Positions 18,436 through 27,650 of a stretch of DNA of 64,000 nucleotides are shown here, piece by piece. The translations under genes were made by a program, and so were the position numbers. The stretch lies in the NCBI GenBank assembly GCA_030803735.1, contig JAURUC010000001.1, positions 462,501-526,500 on the forward strand. The letters are read 5' to 3'. How positions within the stretch are numbered: the stretch's first letter is position 1; the number at the start of each line of letters is the position of its first letter. The notes under the pieces are model-generated. The model ran no database searches and was not told the DNA's origin. It saw nothing but the letters and a program-made list of their open reading frames with translations. Source of the DNA: Actinopolyspora lacussalsi. GTDB lineage: Bacteria > Actinomycetota > Actinomycetes > Mycobacteriales > Pseudonocardiaceae.

Positions 18436-20028
18436 GTGCGGCGTGTCCTGGCGTTGTTGACCGGTTTCGTGATGATTTTCGCCGTTCCGGGGGCCGCGGA
18501 TCCCGTGGTGCCGCACGAGAAGCCGCCTCGGGCGGCGGAGGCGCTGCGTGCGGATCTGGACCGGATCCTGTCGGATCCGCGGCTGGCCGGTGCTTCGGTC
18601 GGGGTGGTGGTGCGCGATCCGGTGACCGACCGGATCCTCTACCGGCGGTCACCGGACCGGCGCCTGATTCCCGCCTCCAACGCCAAGCTGTTCACCTCGG
18701 TAGCGGCGTTGGAGGCGCTCGGCCCCGGCTTCCGGTTCGACACCCGTGTGCTGACCTCGGGCAGGCGCCGGGGGAACGTACTGTTCGGCGATCTGTACCT
18801 GCGCGGTGGTGGTGATCCGACGATGTCGGCCGCGGACTACCGTGCGCTCGCCGACCGGATCGTCGAATCCGGTGTCCGGGTCGTGCGGGGGGACGTGCTG
18901 GCCGACGACTCCTACTTCGACGACCGCGCTCTCGCCAACGGTTGGATGGCCGTCGACGAGCCCTACTACTACGCTGCCCCGATCTCGGCACTGACTGTAG
19001 CGCCGAACAGTGATTACGACGCCGGTACCGTGCTGGTTCGGTCGCGGCCGACCCGGCCGGGAGAGCCGGTGCGGGTGAGTACACGACCGGCCACCGAAGC
19101 GGTCGAGATAGTCAACCGCGCCCGTACGCTCGCCGCGGACGCCACGGGAGAGCTGTCCGTTCGTCGTGCGCACGGCGCCGATCGTGTGATCGTCAGCGGC
19201 GGAATACCGGCGGGAGCCGACGTCGGGCGAGCCCTGAGCACCGTGGCTGATCCCACCGCGTACTCGTTGGACGTCTTCCGACGCGCCCTGATCGAACGCG
19301 GTGTCACCTTCGAGGGATCCGGCGAGGGCGAGGCACCGGACCGCGCCCGGGTGATGGCCGAACACCGCTCGATGCCGCTGCGGCAGTTGCTGGTGCCCTT
19401 CCTCAAGCTCAGCAACAACGGTCACGCCGAGACACTGGTCAAGACCATGGGCAGGGTCCTGCGGGAGGAGGGGAGCTGGCGGGCCGGCCTCGAGGTGGTC
19501 CGGAGCAGGCTGGAGGCGTCGGGAATCGATTCCGCGAAGTATCGACTGGTGGACGGGTCCGGGCTGTCCACGCTGAACTCGATCTCGCCCGCCCAGCTGG
19601 CCGAGTTGCTCGACACCGTCCGCGACCGACCGTGGTTCGAGGACTGGAAGCGGGCACTGCCACTCGCCGGTGCGACGGACCGGATGACGGGAGGAACTCT
19701 CGGCGGTCGGATGCGCGGCACCGCGGCCGAGGGCAACGTCTCGGCAAAGACCGGTTCGATGACCGGGGTGACCGCGCTGTCCGGCTACGTCCGTACCCGC
19801 GCCGAGCGCCCGCTGGTGTTCTCCGTGGTGTTCAACGGGTTCCTGTCGGCACCGCCTCGCGACCTGCGGGATGCCGTGGCGGTTCGGCTCGCCCGACACG
19901 GCGCTGATCCCCAGGAGCCCGTGCCGAGTCCCGGCGAACGGGATCGCTCCTCGGGTTCGGCTGTCGACATCCCGTCGACGCGCCCCGACGAGTCGGTGTT
20001 CGAGTGCTCCTGGAGCAAGAGCTGTTGA
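18436..20028 (+). CDS. dacB: D-alanyl-D-alanine carboxypeptidase/endopeptidase, PBP4 type
   Basis: This exported serine peptidase trims or cleaves peptidoglycan peptide cross-links. Counting from the GTG at 18430, it has a signal peptide at residues 1-25, the SxxK motif SNAK with nucleophile Ser83, SxN as SNN at 328-330 and KTG at 440-442, with the large insert typical of class C enzymes between the first and second motifs. The GTG at 18436 is given as start because GGAGGA then sits 6 bases upstream; the GTG two codons earlier touches that site. The tail after residue 480 is hydrophilic and ends in two Cys residues (CSWSKSC). Confidence 0.92.
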   Translation: MRRVLALLTGFVMIFAVPGAADPVVPHEKPPRAAEALRADLDRILSDPRLAGASVGVVVRDPVTDRILYRRSPDRRLIPASNAKLFTSVAALEALGPGFRFDTRVLTSGRRRGNVLFGDLYLRGGGDPTMSAADYRALADRIVESGVRVVRGDVLADDSYFDDRALANGWMAVDEPYYYAAPISALTVAPNSDYDAGTVLVRSRPTRPGEPVRVSTRPATEAVEIVNRARTLAADATGELSVRRAHGADRVIVSGGIPAGADVGRALSTVADPTAYSLDVFRRALIERGVTFEGSGEGEAPDRARVMAEHRSMPLRQLLVPFLKLSNNGHAETLVKTMGRVLREEGSWRAGLEVVRSRLEASGIDSAKYRLVDGSGLSTLNSISPAQLAELLDTVRDRPWFEDWKRALPLAGATDRMTGGTLGGRMRGTAAEGNVSAKTGSMTGVTALSGYVRTRAERPLVFSVVFNGFLSAPPRDLRDAVAVRLARHGADPQEPVPSPGERDRSSGSAVDIPSTRPDESVFECSWSKSC

Positions 20029-20223
20029 AGGTACCGTGCGGGAAAGCCGCGTTTCGGGCCGAACGACTCGTAACAGGAGCCGCCCTGGGCCCGGCCGTGG
20101 CCGCTACCTCGCTGCCGTCCGACTCCGCCCCGGGAGTTCGGGGGAGACCGGGGGTGCTTCCGGATTCATCTCCTCGGCATCACACGGTAGCGTGATCGAT
20201 GTTACCCGGCCCTAGGAGTGTGT

Positions 20224-20901
20224 GTGTCTGTCGTCAGTGAACTGCTGGCCGCGATCGCCGGGTTACCTCGCCCGCTGCTGGTCGTGGCGGTCGGCGCGCT
20301 GGTACTGGGTGAGTGCACACTGGGCATCGGCTTCGTCGTGCCGGGGGAGAGCGGGCTGTTGATCGCCTCGGCCGCCGTGACGGACTTCGGGTTCTTCCTG
20401 ACCCTGTCGCTGTCCGTGGCGCTGTTCGCCGCCCTGGGCGACAACATCGGTTTCCTGCTCGGACGTCGCTACGGTTGGCGGCTGCGAGAGAGCGCCGCCG
20501 TGCGCAAGCTGGGACAGCGGCACTGGGATCGTGCCGGGACGCTGCTGCGGCGCTACGGCGTGGGCGCTGTGTTCGTGTCGAGGTTCCTGCCCGTGGTGCG
20601 TACCCTGACTCCGGCCGCGGCGGGTTCCTCCGGTCTGGGCTACGGCAGGTTCCTGCCCGCTTCGTTGCTGGGCGCTGGAGCGTGGTCCGCCTCGCACGTC
20701 GCCATCGGCTGGCTGGCGGGCGCTTCGGCCAAGTACGTCGAACACATCCTCGGTGGGGCCGGTTGGGTGGTGCTGGGAGCGCTGGTGCTGTCCGGAGCGG
20801 CCACCTGGCTCTGGCGACGACGCAAGGCGCCGCGAACCCGTCCCGTGTCGGAGGTCACCGACCACTGCTCCGGTTCGGACGAGTTCGACCGAGCCGCGTG
20901 A
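20224..20901 (+). CDS. DedA-family membrane protein
   Basis: DedA proteins are polytopic membrane proteins, several of which act as lipid-carrier (C55-P or phospholipid) flippases. The 225-residue protein has about five hydrophobic segments, the FVVPGESGLL motif, GDNIGFLLGRRYGWRL, and the RFLPVVRTLTPAAAGSSGLGYGRF signature region with its conserved Arg residues. The GTG start has AGGAG 5 bases upstream; a GTG two codons earlier overlaps that site. A TAGCGT -10-like element lies at 20188-20193. The C-terminus is hydrophilic. Confidence 0.92.
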   Translation: MSVVSELLAAIAGLPRPLLVVAVGALVLGECTLGIGFVVPGESGLLIASAAVTDFGFFLTLSLSVALFAALGDNIGFLLGRRYGWRLRESAAVRKLGQRHWDRAGTLLRRYGVGAVFVSRFLPVVRTLTPAAAGSSGLGYGRFLPASLLGAGAWSASHVAIGWLAGASAKYVEHILGGAGWVVLGALVLSGAATWLWRRRKAPRTRPVSEVTDHCSGSDEFDRAA

Positions 20902-20985
20902 CCGGCTCGACGAGTTCCCCACGATCGGTGAGCACGGGACCCGGTCAGCTCTCCCGAGTCCGTTCATCCGGATAGGTGATCGGCA

Positions 20986-21010
20986 CGGGGGTCCGCCGAA
21001 CGGACCCCCG
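20986..21010. terminator. Bidirectional terminator hairpin between dedA and bioB
   Basis: CGGGGGTCCG and CGGACCCCCG form perfect 10-base arms around CCGAA in the gap between two convergent genes. It can serve both transcripts. Confidence 0.65.
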
Positions 21011-21033
21011 ACACTTCTAACCGGAGATCCCGA

Positions 21034-22095
21034 TCAGACGTTGCTCGCGACATCGGTGCCGACACCGCGTCTGCGGATGTTGACCAGGTCCTCGCGCTGT
21101 TGCGGGAGGGTTCGTTCCCGGCTCCCCTCGACCACGAATCCCGCGTCGGCGATCAGTTGCCGGTCCTGGTCGCCGGTTCTGCCCTCACTGGTCAGGTAAT
21201 CACCGAGAAAGATCGAGTTCGCCAGCTGCAGCGCCATGGCCTCCACGTTGCGCAGATGGATCTCCCGCCCTCCGGCGAGCCGAACCTCTACGTCGGGGAA
21301 GAAGAACCGGTACAGCGCCAGGATGCGCAGACACCGCTGCGGTGTCAGTCGCCACTCTCCCGCCATCGGTGTTCCCTCCATCGGGATCAGGAAGTTGATC
21401 GGCACCGAGTCCGGGTCGAGCTCCCGCAGTTCGAAGGCCAGACTCACCACGTCCTCGTCCGACTCCCCCATTCCGAATATCGCCCCGGAACAGGGGGAGA
21501 GCCCGGCACCGGTGGCGTTGCGCACCGTTTCGACCCGGTCCTCGAAGGCGTGGGTGGAACAGATCTCGGCGTAGCGCCGTTCGTTGGTGTTGAGGTTGTG
21601 GCTGTAGGCGTACGCTCCGGCCTCGCGCAGCTGCTCGGCCTGCCCGTCGCCCAGCAACCCCAGGCAGGCGCATATCTCCACGTCGGGCTGCTTCCGCCGG
21701 ACCGCCTCGATCGTCTCGGAGACCCGCTCGATGTCACGTTGCCCTGGACCGCGTCCGCTGGCCACCAGGCAGATGCGTTTCGCGCCGGCTTCGGCCGCCT
21801 CATCCGCCGCTGTGGCCGCCTCCTCGGCCTTCACCCACGAGTACTTGAGAATCTCCGAGTCGGATCCCAGGCGCTGCGAGCAGTAGGTGCAGTCCTCCGG
21901 ACACAGCCCGCTCTTCATATTGATGATGGTGTTGAGCTTGACCCTGTTGCCGAAGAAGTGCCGACGTACCCGACCCGCGGCCGCGACCACGTCGAGAACG
22001 TCGAACTCCTCGGACAGCAGTCGTTCGGCCGCGGCACGACTCGGAGCCTCGCGACGCAGCGCCTTCGTGACCAGCTCGTCCAGTGTGATCGTCAT
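21034..22095 (-). CDS. bioB: Biotin synthase
   Basis: This radical SAM enzyme inserts sulfur into dethiobiotin to form biotin. The 353-residue protein has the cluster motif CPEDCTYC (CxxxCxxC) near residue 60, YSHNLNT, GxIFGMGES, and [11 protein letters not shown], all family hallmarks, with the conserved Arg in LAGGREI. The ATG gives the N-terminus [13 protein letters not shown]; an earlier frame extension has no support. No bioA, bioD or bioF is in the window. It is separated from glyA by a strong terminator. Confidence 0.96.
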   Translation of the reverse strand: MTITLDELVTKALRREAPSRAAAERLLSEEFDVLDVVAAAGRVRRHFFGNRVKLNTIINMKSGLCPEDCTYCSQRLGSDSEILKYSWVKAEEAATAADEAAEAGAKRICLVASGRGPGQRDIERVSETIEAVRRKQPDVEICACLGLLGDGQAEQLREAGAYAYSHNLNTNERRYAEICSTHAFEDRVETVRNATGAGLSPCSGAIFGMGESDEDVVSLAFELRELDPDSVPINFLIPMEGTPMAGEWRLTPQRCLRILALYRFFFPDVEVRLAGGREIHLRNVEAMALQLANSIFLGDYLTSEGRTGDQDRQLIADAGFVVEGSRERTLPQQREDLVNIRRRGVGTDVASNV

Positions 22096-22197
22096 GTCCT
22101 CGACACTCGTCGACCGGGCGAGTCGCGACAAGATCGCGAAACCTACAACATCGCTCCCGCCGAGTTGTTCCGAACGTCGTCGCCGGTGCCACGAAAA

Positions 22198-22232
22198 GTG
22201 CCGCACTCCGGAACACTTCCGGAGTGCGGCAC
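22198..22232 (-). terminator. Rho-independent terminator of gcvT-glyA
   Basis: GTGCCGCACTCCGGAA and its exact complement form 16-base arms around a 3-base loop, and on the minus strand the hairpin is followed by TTTTCG. It lies 72 bases after the glyA stop and separates that operon from bioB. Confidence 0.85.
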
Positions 22233-22303
22233 GGTCGTGACACGTGGTCCGTTAACGGAGGCCGCCGTCACGAACGGCTGTCCTCACGGACCAACCCGAT
22301 ACG

Positions 22304-23584
22304 TCACAGGTTCGGGTACAGCGGGTGCTTGGCCGCCAGCGTCTCCACCCGACCACGCAGCTTCTTGCTCACCGACTCGTCGAAGTCGGAGTGCAGCGCG
22401 GTGGCGATGATCTCGGCGATCTCGGTGAAGTCCTCGGCGGCGAAACCGCGAGTGGCGAGTGCCGAGGTGCCGATGCGCAGTCCCGAGGTGACCATCGGGG
22501 GCCGAGGGTCGTTGGGAACCGCGTTGCGGTTGACCGTGATACCGATCTCGTGCATCCGGTCCTCGGCCTGCTGCCCGTCCAGCTCGGAGTCACGCAGGTC
22601 CACCAGGACCAGGTGCACATCCGTGCCGCCGGAGACGATCTGCACCCCCGCGGCCCTGGCGTCCTCGGCCTGCAGCCGGTCGGCGATGATCCGGGCACCT
22701 TCCAGCGTGCGGCGCTGCCGATCGGCGAACTCCTCACCGGCGGCGAGCTTGAACGCGACAGCCTTGCCCGCGATCACGTGTTCCAGCGGGCCGCCCTGCT
22801 GACCGGGGAACACCGCCGAGTTGAACTTCTTGCCGAGCTCCTCGTCGGAGGACAGGATCACACCGGCACGCGGTCCACCCAACGTCTTGTGGGTGGTGGT
22901 GGTCACCACGTGGGCGTGCGGCACCGGGTTGGGGTGCAGCCCGGCCGCGACCAGACCGGCGAAGTGAGCCATGTCCACCATGAGGTAGGCACCGACCTCG
23001 TCGGCGATCTCGCGGAACCGCTTGAAGTCCAGCTGCCGTGGGTAGGCGGACCAGCCCGCGATGATCACCTGTGGCTTGTTCTCCCGGGCCAGTCGGGCGA
23101 CCTCGTCCATGTCGACGAGGTGGTCGTCCTCGCGGACCCGGTACGGCACCACGTTGTAGAGCTTGCCGGAGAAGTTCAGCCGCATTCCGTGGGTGAGGTG
23201 ACCACCGTTGGCCAGGTCCAGGCCGAGGATCGTGTCACCCGGCTTGAGCAGCGCGAACATCGCCGCCGAATTGGCCTGCGCGCCGGAGTGCGGCTGCACG
23301 TTGGCGTAGGAGGCCCCGAACAGCTGCTTGACCCGGTCGATGGCGAGTCGCTCGACGACGTCGACGTGCTCGCAGCCGCCGTAATAACGTTTGCCCGGGT
23401 AGCCCTCGGCGTACTTGTTGGTCAGTACCGACCCCTGAGCCTCCAACACCGACTGGGGTGCGAAGTTCTCCGAGGCGATCATCTCCAGCGTGTTCTGCTG
23501 CCGGTGCAGTTCCGCGTCGACCGCGTTGGCCACCTCGGGGTCGACCGATGCGAGCCTCTCGTTGAACAGATCGCCTGACGGCAT
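22304..23584 (-). CDS. glyA: Serine hydroxymethyltransferase
   Basis: This PLP enzyme interconverts serine and glycine with tetrahydrofolate and supplies one-carbon units. The 426-residue protein shows [39 protein letters not shown] N-terminal signatures, the PLP lysine in [25 protein letters not shown] and the C-terminal [14 protein letters not shown]. The ATG at 23584 has GGAGG 9 bases upstream; another ATG two codons earlier is only 3 bases from it. It follows gcvT by about 44 bases, and the glycine riboswitch upstream probably governs both. Confidence 0.97.
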   Translation of the reverse strand: MPSGDLFNERLASVDPEVANAVDAELHRQQNTLEMIASENFAPQSVLEAQGSVLTNKYAEGYPGKRYYGGCEHVDVVERLAIDRVKQLFGASYANVQPHSGAQANSAAMFALLKPGDTILGLDLANGGHLTHGMRLNFSGKLYNVVPYRVREDDHLVDMDEVARLARENKPQVIIAGWSAYPRQLDFKRFREIADEVGAYLMVDMAHFAGLVAAGLHPNPVPHAHVVTTTTHKTLGGPRAGVILSSDEELGKKFNSAVFPGQQGGPLEHVIAGKAVAFKLAAGEEFADRQRRTLEGARIIADRLQAEDARAAGVQIVSGGTDVHLVLVDLRDSELDGQQAEDRMHEIGITVNRNAVPNDPRPPMVTSGLRIGTSALATRGFAAEDFTEIAEIIATALHSDFDESVSKKLRGRVETLAAKHPLYPNL

Positions 23585-23634
23585 GATCATTTACCTCCGT
23601 GTTCCTGATTCTCGGTGGAGCGGGTCGGGCGCGT

Positions 23635-24738
23635 TCAGCGGTTCCGGCTGTAGAAGGGCGGGTCCACGACCTCCACAGCGACTGCCTTGCCGCGAATGTC
23701 CACTTGTAACTCGGTTCCCGTCTTCGCGCAGGCGTGGTCCACATAGGCCATCGCGATCGGGTAACCCAGCGTGGGCGACGGCGCACCGCTGGTCACGACG
23801 CCGACATCGGCGCCGTCACCGTCCAGTACCCGGTAACCGTGGCGTGGGGCGCGGCGGCCCGTTCCGCGCAGCCCCACCAGTGTGCGCTCCGCGGTCCGCT
23901 CCGCCGCGTCGGCGAGCGCGGCGCGTCCCACGAAATCTCCCGACTTGTCCAGTCGGACCACCCGACCCAGATTGGCGTCGAACGGGGTCACTTCGGTGGA
24001 GAGCTCGTGACCGTGCAACGGCATACCGGCCTCCAACCGTAGTGTGTCCCGGCATGCCAAGCCGGCGGGCTGTATCCCGTGCGGGGCGCCCGCCTCGCTG
24101 AGCGCCTGCCAAACCGTAGCCGCGTCCTCGACGGATGTGAACAGCTCGAAACCGTCTTCGCCGGTATAGCCGGTGCGGGCGAGTAGAACATCACAATTGG
24201 CTACCCTGCCGGGGTATCCCGCGAAGTACTTGACCGTTGTCAGGTCGATCTCGGTCAACGGTGCCAGGATGTCCTTGGCCACCGGGCCCTGAACCGCGAT
24301 CAGCGCGTACTCGTCGGAGAGGTCGGTGTACTCGGTGTCGAAACCGCGTACCCGCTCGGCCAGCTCGGTCGAGACCACGGCGGCGTTCGCGGCATTGGCG
24401 ACCACGAGGAATTCCCGTTCCCCGGTGCGGTAGACGATCAGGTCGTCCAGTACTCCGCCCGCCTCGTCGCAGATCATCGTGTAACGCGCACGCCCGACGG
24501 TGATCGCCGAGGCGTTGGCCACCAGCGCGTAGTCCAGTGCCTCGGCGGCCTGGGCGCCGCTGATGCGAAGCTCGCCCATGTGCGTGAGATCGAACAGGCC
24601 CGCCGTGCCGCGTACCGCGTTGTGCTCGTTGATGTCACCGGAGTAGCGCAGCGGCATTTCCCAGCCCGCGAACTCGGTGAAGGTGGCCCCGAGCCGCCGA
24701 TGGATCTCGTGCAGTGGTGTCTTGCGGGACGGTGACAT
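23635..24738 (-). CDS. gcvT: Aminomethyltransferase (glycine cleavage T protein)
   Basis: This protein releases ammonia and passes the methylene group of glycine from lipoyl-GcvH to tetrahydrofolate. The 367-residue protein has LFDLTHMGELRISG, the folate-binding TGYTGEDGFELF region with its conserved Glu, and ACRDTLRLEAGMPLHGHEL, followed by the C-terminal barrel domain. The ATG follows GGAGTTT. No gcvH or gcvP is nearby, so the rest of the system lies elsewhere. A long leader holds a tandem glycine riboswitch. Confidence 0.96.
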   Translation of the reverse strand: MSPSRKTPLHEIHRRLGATFTEFAGWEMPLRYSGDINEHNAVRGTAGLFDLTHMGELRISGAQAAEALDYALVANASAITVGRARYTMICDEAGGVLDDLIVYRTGEREFLVVANAANAAVVSTELAERVRGFDTEYTDLSDEYALIAVQGPVAKDILAPLTEIDLTTVKYFAGYPGRVANCDVLLARTGYTGEDGFELFTSVEDAATVWQALSEAGAPHGIQPAGLACRDTLRLEAGMPLHGHELSTEVTPFDANLGRVVRLDKSGDFVGRAALADAAERTAERTLVGLRGTGRRAPRHGYRVLDGDGADVGVVTSGAPSPTLGYPIAMAYVDHACAKTGTELQVDIRGKAVAVEVVDPPFYSRNR

Positions 24739-24779
24739 GGTGGAAACTCCTGATAGGTCGGCGCCTGGTCGGCGTCTCC

Positions 24780-25002
24780 CCGGAGTCATTGGCCTGAGAG
24801 TTTCACCGCGCTGTGCGGCTTGCACCGTGGGCGAGGGGCACGTGACCCCTGCTTTCCTCCTGAATCGCCTGGTGCCATGCGGTGATCGGGCCTGAGAGTT
24901 TGTCGGGGAGTGTTGCTCCTTCGGCGCTCCGCGCGCACGTTGGGGCCATTGCCGTGGCCGGGCAGCGATGCCGCGAGCCGAGTGCGGAGTCTCTCCCGCA
25001 TG
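24780..25002 (-). ncRNA. Tandem glycine riboswitch
   Basis: On the minus strand the leader contains two aptamer-like units. The first has GCGGGAGAGACTCC, GCGCCGAAGGAGCAA and AAACTCTCAGGCCC; the second has AGGAGGAAAGCA, CCCACGGTGCAAGCC and AAACTCTCAGGCCAATGAC. The GCCGAAGGAGCAA and CTCTCAGGC blocks are the hallmarks of the glycine (gcvT) riboswitch. It sits between a readable promoter and the gcvT ribosome binding site, so glycine should induce gcvT and glyA. Confidence 0.93.
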
Positions 25003-25035
25003 ACGTCATGGGCGCATTCTTCGATTGTAGCGTGA

Positions 25036-25064
25036 ACGCTACGTAGCCCCGGCTATCGAGTCAA
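25036..25064 (-). promoter_or_regulatory. Promoter of the gcvT-glyA operon
   Basis: On the minus strand TTGACT (25059-25064) and TAGCGT (25036-25041) are separated by 17 bases, a good housekeeping-sigma promoter. Transcription would start near 25029, some 27 bases before the first riboswitch aptamer. A GTAGCGT-TCA-CGCTAC inverted repeat overlaps the -10. Confidence 0.7.
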
Positions 25065-25093
25065 CAGCAGCGCAGCCGACCGCGGCCGGATTC

Positions 25094-25116
25094 CCCCGCG
25101 CGCGTGGCGCGCGGGG
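25094..25116 (-). terminator. Hairpin downstream of the TetR gene
   Basis: CCCCGCGCGC and GCGCGCGGGG form 10-base arms around GTG, about 50 bases after the tetR-type stop and just upstream of the gcvT promoter. It would insulate the two. Confidence 0.55.
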
Positions 25117-25167
25117 CCGCCGAGCGGTGTTCCCGTTTTGGGTGAACCCGACGGGCGGGTATCGCGA

Positions 25168-25800
25168 TCAGTGGATCTCGTCGAGTTCCGCGTAACGTCT
25201 GCGCAGCCCTTCCGTGAAGGCGTGCAGTGCCAGCTCGAAACTGGCGTTGTCGATCTCCGTCGCATGACTGCGCAGCAGATGCGCCCTGCCGAGGTTGGGG
25301 AACCTCTCGTCGTAGATCTCGGCGTCGTCGACGAATCCGCCCGCGAACGATCCCATCGCGCTGCCCACCACGAGGTACTTCACGGAAGCCCCGATCATGG
25401 TCGCGTAGCGCTGCGGCCAACCGGCCTCGACCAACCCGCCGTGCACCGCGTCGGCACGGCGCAGTGCCGCTTCCCTGCGAGCCGGGCCGGAGGCGATGAA
25501 CGGCACCAGGTTGGGGTGTTCCACCAGCGCCCGGCGATAGGAGCGGGCCCAGACGGTCACGCCCGTGACCCAGTCCGTCTCGAACCCGGAGACGTCGACC
25601 CGGGCCATCGTCGAGTTGGCGAGATCGTGCAGCAGCTCGTCCTTGTTGGGGACGTAGTTGTACAGCGAAGCCGCCCGCACTCCCAGTCGTTCCGCCAGGC
25701 GGCGCATCGAAAGTGCCTCCAGCCCGGCGGTGTCGATGATCTCGAGTGCGGACTCCCGGATGCGTTCCATCGACAGCAGGGGCGTGCTCGGTCTGGGCAA
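25168..25800 (-). CDS. TetR/AcrR-family regulator
   Basis: This is a one-component repressor for the divergent acyl-CoA genes. In the 210-residue protein residues 12-60 form the helix-turn-helix (RIRESALEIIDTAGLEALSMRRLAERLGVRAASLYNYV split as usual), and the rest is a helical ligand and dimer domain. The TTG start is given because GGAGG lies 7 bases upstream and no better in-frame ATG or GTG precedes the HTH. The perfect palindrome in the gap to the ligase gene is its likely operator, so acyl-CoA or a fatty acid is the probable inducer. Confidence 0.87.
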   Translation of the reverse strand: MPRPSTPLLSMERIRESALEIIDTAGLEALSMRRLAERLGVRAASLYNYVPNKDELLHDLANSTMARVDVSGFETDWVTGVTVWARSYRRALVEHPNLVPFIASGPARREAALRRADAVHGGLVEAGWPQRYATMIGASVKYLVVGSAMGSFAGGFVDDAEIYDERFPNLGRAHLLRSHATEIDNASFELALHAFTEGLRRRYAELDEIH

Positions 25801-25890
25801 GAAGTGGCCTCCGGGAACTGTTCGGGGACGAGTCCGGTTCGTTGTTATCGAGTCTTGTCAAACGTTGTCGTCGACTTTAGGGTCTCACAA

Positions 25891-25907
25891 AACTAACGTC
25901 GTTAGTT
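25891..25907. promoter_or_regulatory. Palindromic operator, probably TetR-type
   Basis: AACTAACG and CGTTAGTT are perfect 8-base arms around a single central T. The AT-rich palindrome stands out in GC-rich DNA and lies between the divergent regulator and ligase genes, as expected for an operator that controls both. Confidence 0.75.
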
Positions 25908-25974
25908 AAGCTGTCGGCCGCAGTGCTGCGTGCCGCACGCGGTAGCGGCTCCTGGCGTATTGAGGAGGTCGCTG

Positions 25975-27639
25975 ATGACCACGAATCACCCGGGCACCGT
26001 GACAGGGGAGCAGCCGATGGACACTGGTTCGTCCGCCTCGCTCTCACTCGCCTCGGTGCTCGCGGAACCCGCCCGCCGCACTCCGGACGCCCCGGCCGTG
26101 CTGGAGGGGCGGGACCGAGTCGAATACGGCGAACTCTGGGAGCAGGTGTGTCGCCATGCCGCCGCACTGCGGGAGCTCGGTGTCGTCGCGGGTGACCGGA
26201 TCGCCCTGGTGGCCCCGAACGTCGTGGACTTCGTCCGTGCCTACTACGCGGTGCAGGTGGTCGGGGCTGTCGTGGTACCCGTTCCGGTGTTGCTCGTCGC
26301 TTCGGAAGCCGCCCATCTGGTCTCGGATTCGGACGCGAGGATGATCCTGGGACACACCAGCCAGCTGGAGCTGGCTCGGGGCTGTGCCGAACGAACCGGC
26401 GCGAGTCTGGTGACCCTGGGGGACGTCGACTCCCGGCAGGTGGGCTCCCAGCAGGGGGGATCCCGGCAGGGAGAGCACGACGAGCCGTCGTTGACCGAGC
26501 TGGCGGCCGAGGTCGAGCCGCTGTCCGGTTTCGTGACCCGCGCGCCGCAGGACGAGGCGGTCGTCTTCTACACCAGCGGGACCACGGGCAAACCCAAGGG
26601 CGCCGTGCTGACCCAGCTGAACATGGTCATGAACGCGACGGTCAACGCCTTCGACGCCACCGACACCGATTCTAGTGATCTGGTGCTGGGATGTCTGCCG
26701 TTGTTCCACGTGTTCGGCCAGACGGTCTCGATGAACACCACGTTCCGTGCCGGCGCCTGCTTGGTGCTGCAACCCGGCTTCGATCCCGCACAGGCGCTGG
26801 AGCTGATTCGTGAGCACGGAATCACCCAGTTCAACGGGGTGCCCACGATGTTCGGCCGGATGTTGGAAGCCGCCCCGCCGGACCTGCGGTTGCCCAGCCT
26901 GCGGCTGTGCGTGTCCGGTGGGGCCGCCTTGCCGGTTTCGGTGCTGGAGCGTTTCAACGAGCGGTTCGAGACCCGGATACTGGAGGGTTACGGCCTCTCC
27001 GAGACCTCGCCGAGCGCGACGGTCAACCAACCCTCCATCGGGACGCGGGCGGGCACCGTGGGACATCCGCTGTGGGGTGTCGAGGTCGAGATCGCCGAGC
27101 CGGACTCCGACCGGATCGAGCTGTTGCCCCGCGGCACCCGCGGCGAGGTCGTCGTACGTGGGCACAACGTGTTCGCCGGTTACCTCGGGAATCCGGAGGC
27201 GACCCGTGCGGCACTCGTCGACGGCTGGTTCCGTACCGGCGACATCGGGGTCAGGGACGAGGACGGATTCCTGTCCATCGTCGACCGTAAGAAGGAGCTG
27301 ATCATTCGCAACGGGTACAACGTCTACCCGCGGGAGGTCGAGGAGCTCCTACTGGAGCACCCCGAGCTGGCACAGGTGGCGGTCATCGGGCTGCCGGACA
27401 CCACCCGTGGCGAAGAGGTCTGTGCGGTAGCGGTGCATGCCACACTGTCGGCAGGGGATACCGACCAGTCGGTTAGCGACCGGGTGGTCGAGTGGGCCGC
27501 GGCGCGGCTGGCGGCGCACAAGTACCCGCGACGAGTGGTCTTCACCGACGAACTCCCGCTCGGGCCCAGCCACAAGGTGCTCAAACGGGAGTTGCGGGAC
27601 CGGATCATTCGGGACGAACAACAGACGAGTCGGAACTGA
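25975..27639 (+). CDS. Long-chain fatty acid-CoA ligase (AMP-binding)
   Basis: This enzyme activates a fatty or other carboxylic acid to its CoA ester via an acyl-adenylate. The 554-residue protein shows the ATP-binding YTSGTTGKPKGAVLTQ near residue 197, EGYGLSETS (A5), GWFRTGDIG (A7) and the hinge and catalytic Lys region DRKKELIIRNGYNVYP with SHKVLKREL at the end. The ATG has GAGGAGGT six bases upstream; a GTG 15 codons earlier lies near the operator. A Q/G-rich insert (residues ~150-165) is unusual. It starts the operon with the dehydrogenase 11 bases downstream. Confidence 0.9.
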   Translation: MTTNHPGTVTGEQPMDTGSSASLSLASVLAEPARRTPDAPAVLEGRDRVEYGELWEQVCRHAAALRELGVVAGDRIALVAPNVVDFVRAYYAVQVVGAVVVPVPVLLVASEAAHLVSDSDARMILGHTSQLELARGCAERTGASLVTLGDVDSRQVGSQQGGSRQGEHDEPSLTELAAEVEPLSGFVTRAPQDEAVVFYTSGTTGKPKGAVLTQLNMVMNATVNAFDATDTDSSDLVLGCLPLFHVFGQTVSMNTTFRAGACLVLQPGFDPAQALELIREHGITQFNGVPTMFGRMLEAAPPDLRLPSLRLCVSGGAALPVSVLERFNERFETRILEGYGLSETSPSATVNQPSIGTRAGTVGHPLWGVEVEIAEPDSDRIELLPRGTRGEVVVRGHNVFAGYLGNPEATRAALVDGWFRTGDIGVRDEDGFLSIVDRKKELIIRNGYNVYPREVEELLLEHPELAQVAVIGLPDTTRGEEVCAVAVHATLSAGDTDQSVSDRVVEWAAARLAAHKYPRRVVFTDELPLGPSHKVLKRELRDRIIRDEQQTSRN

Positions 27640-27650
27640 AGGAGTACAGC

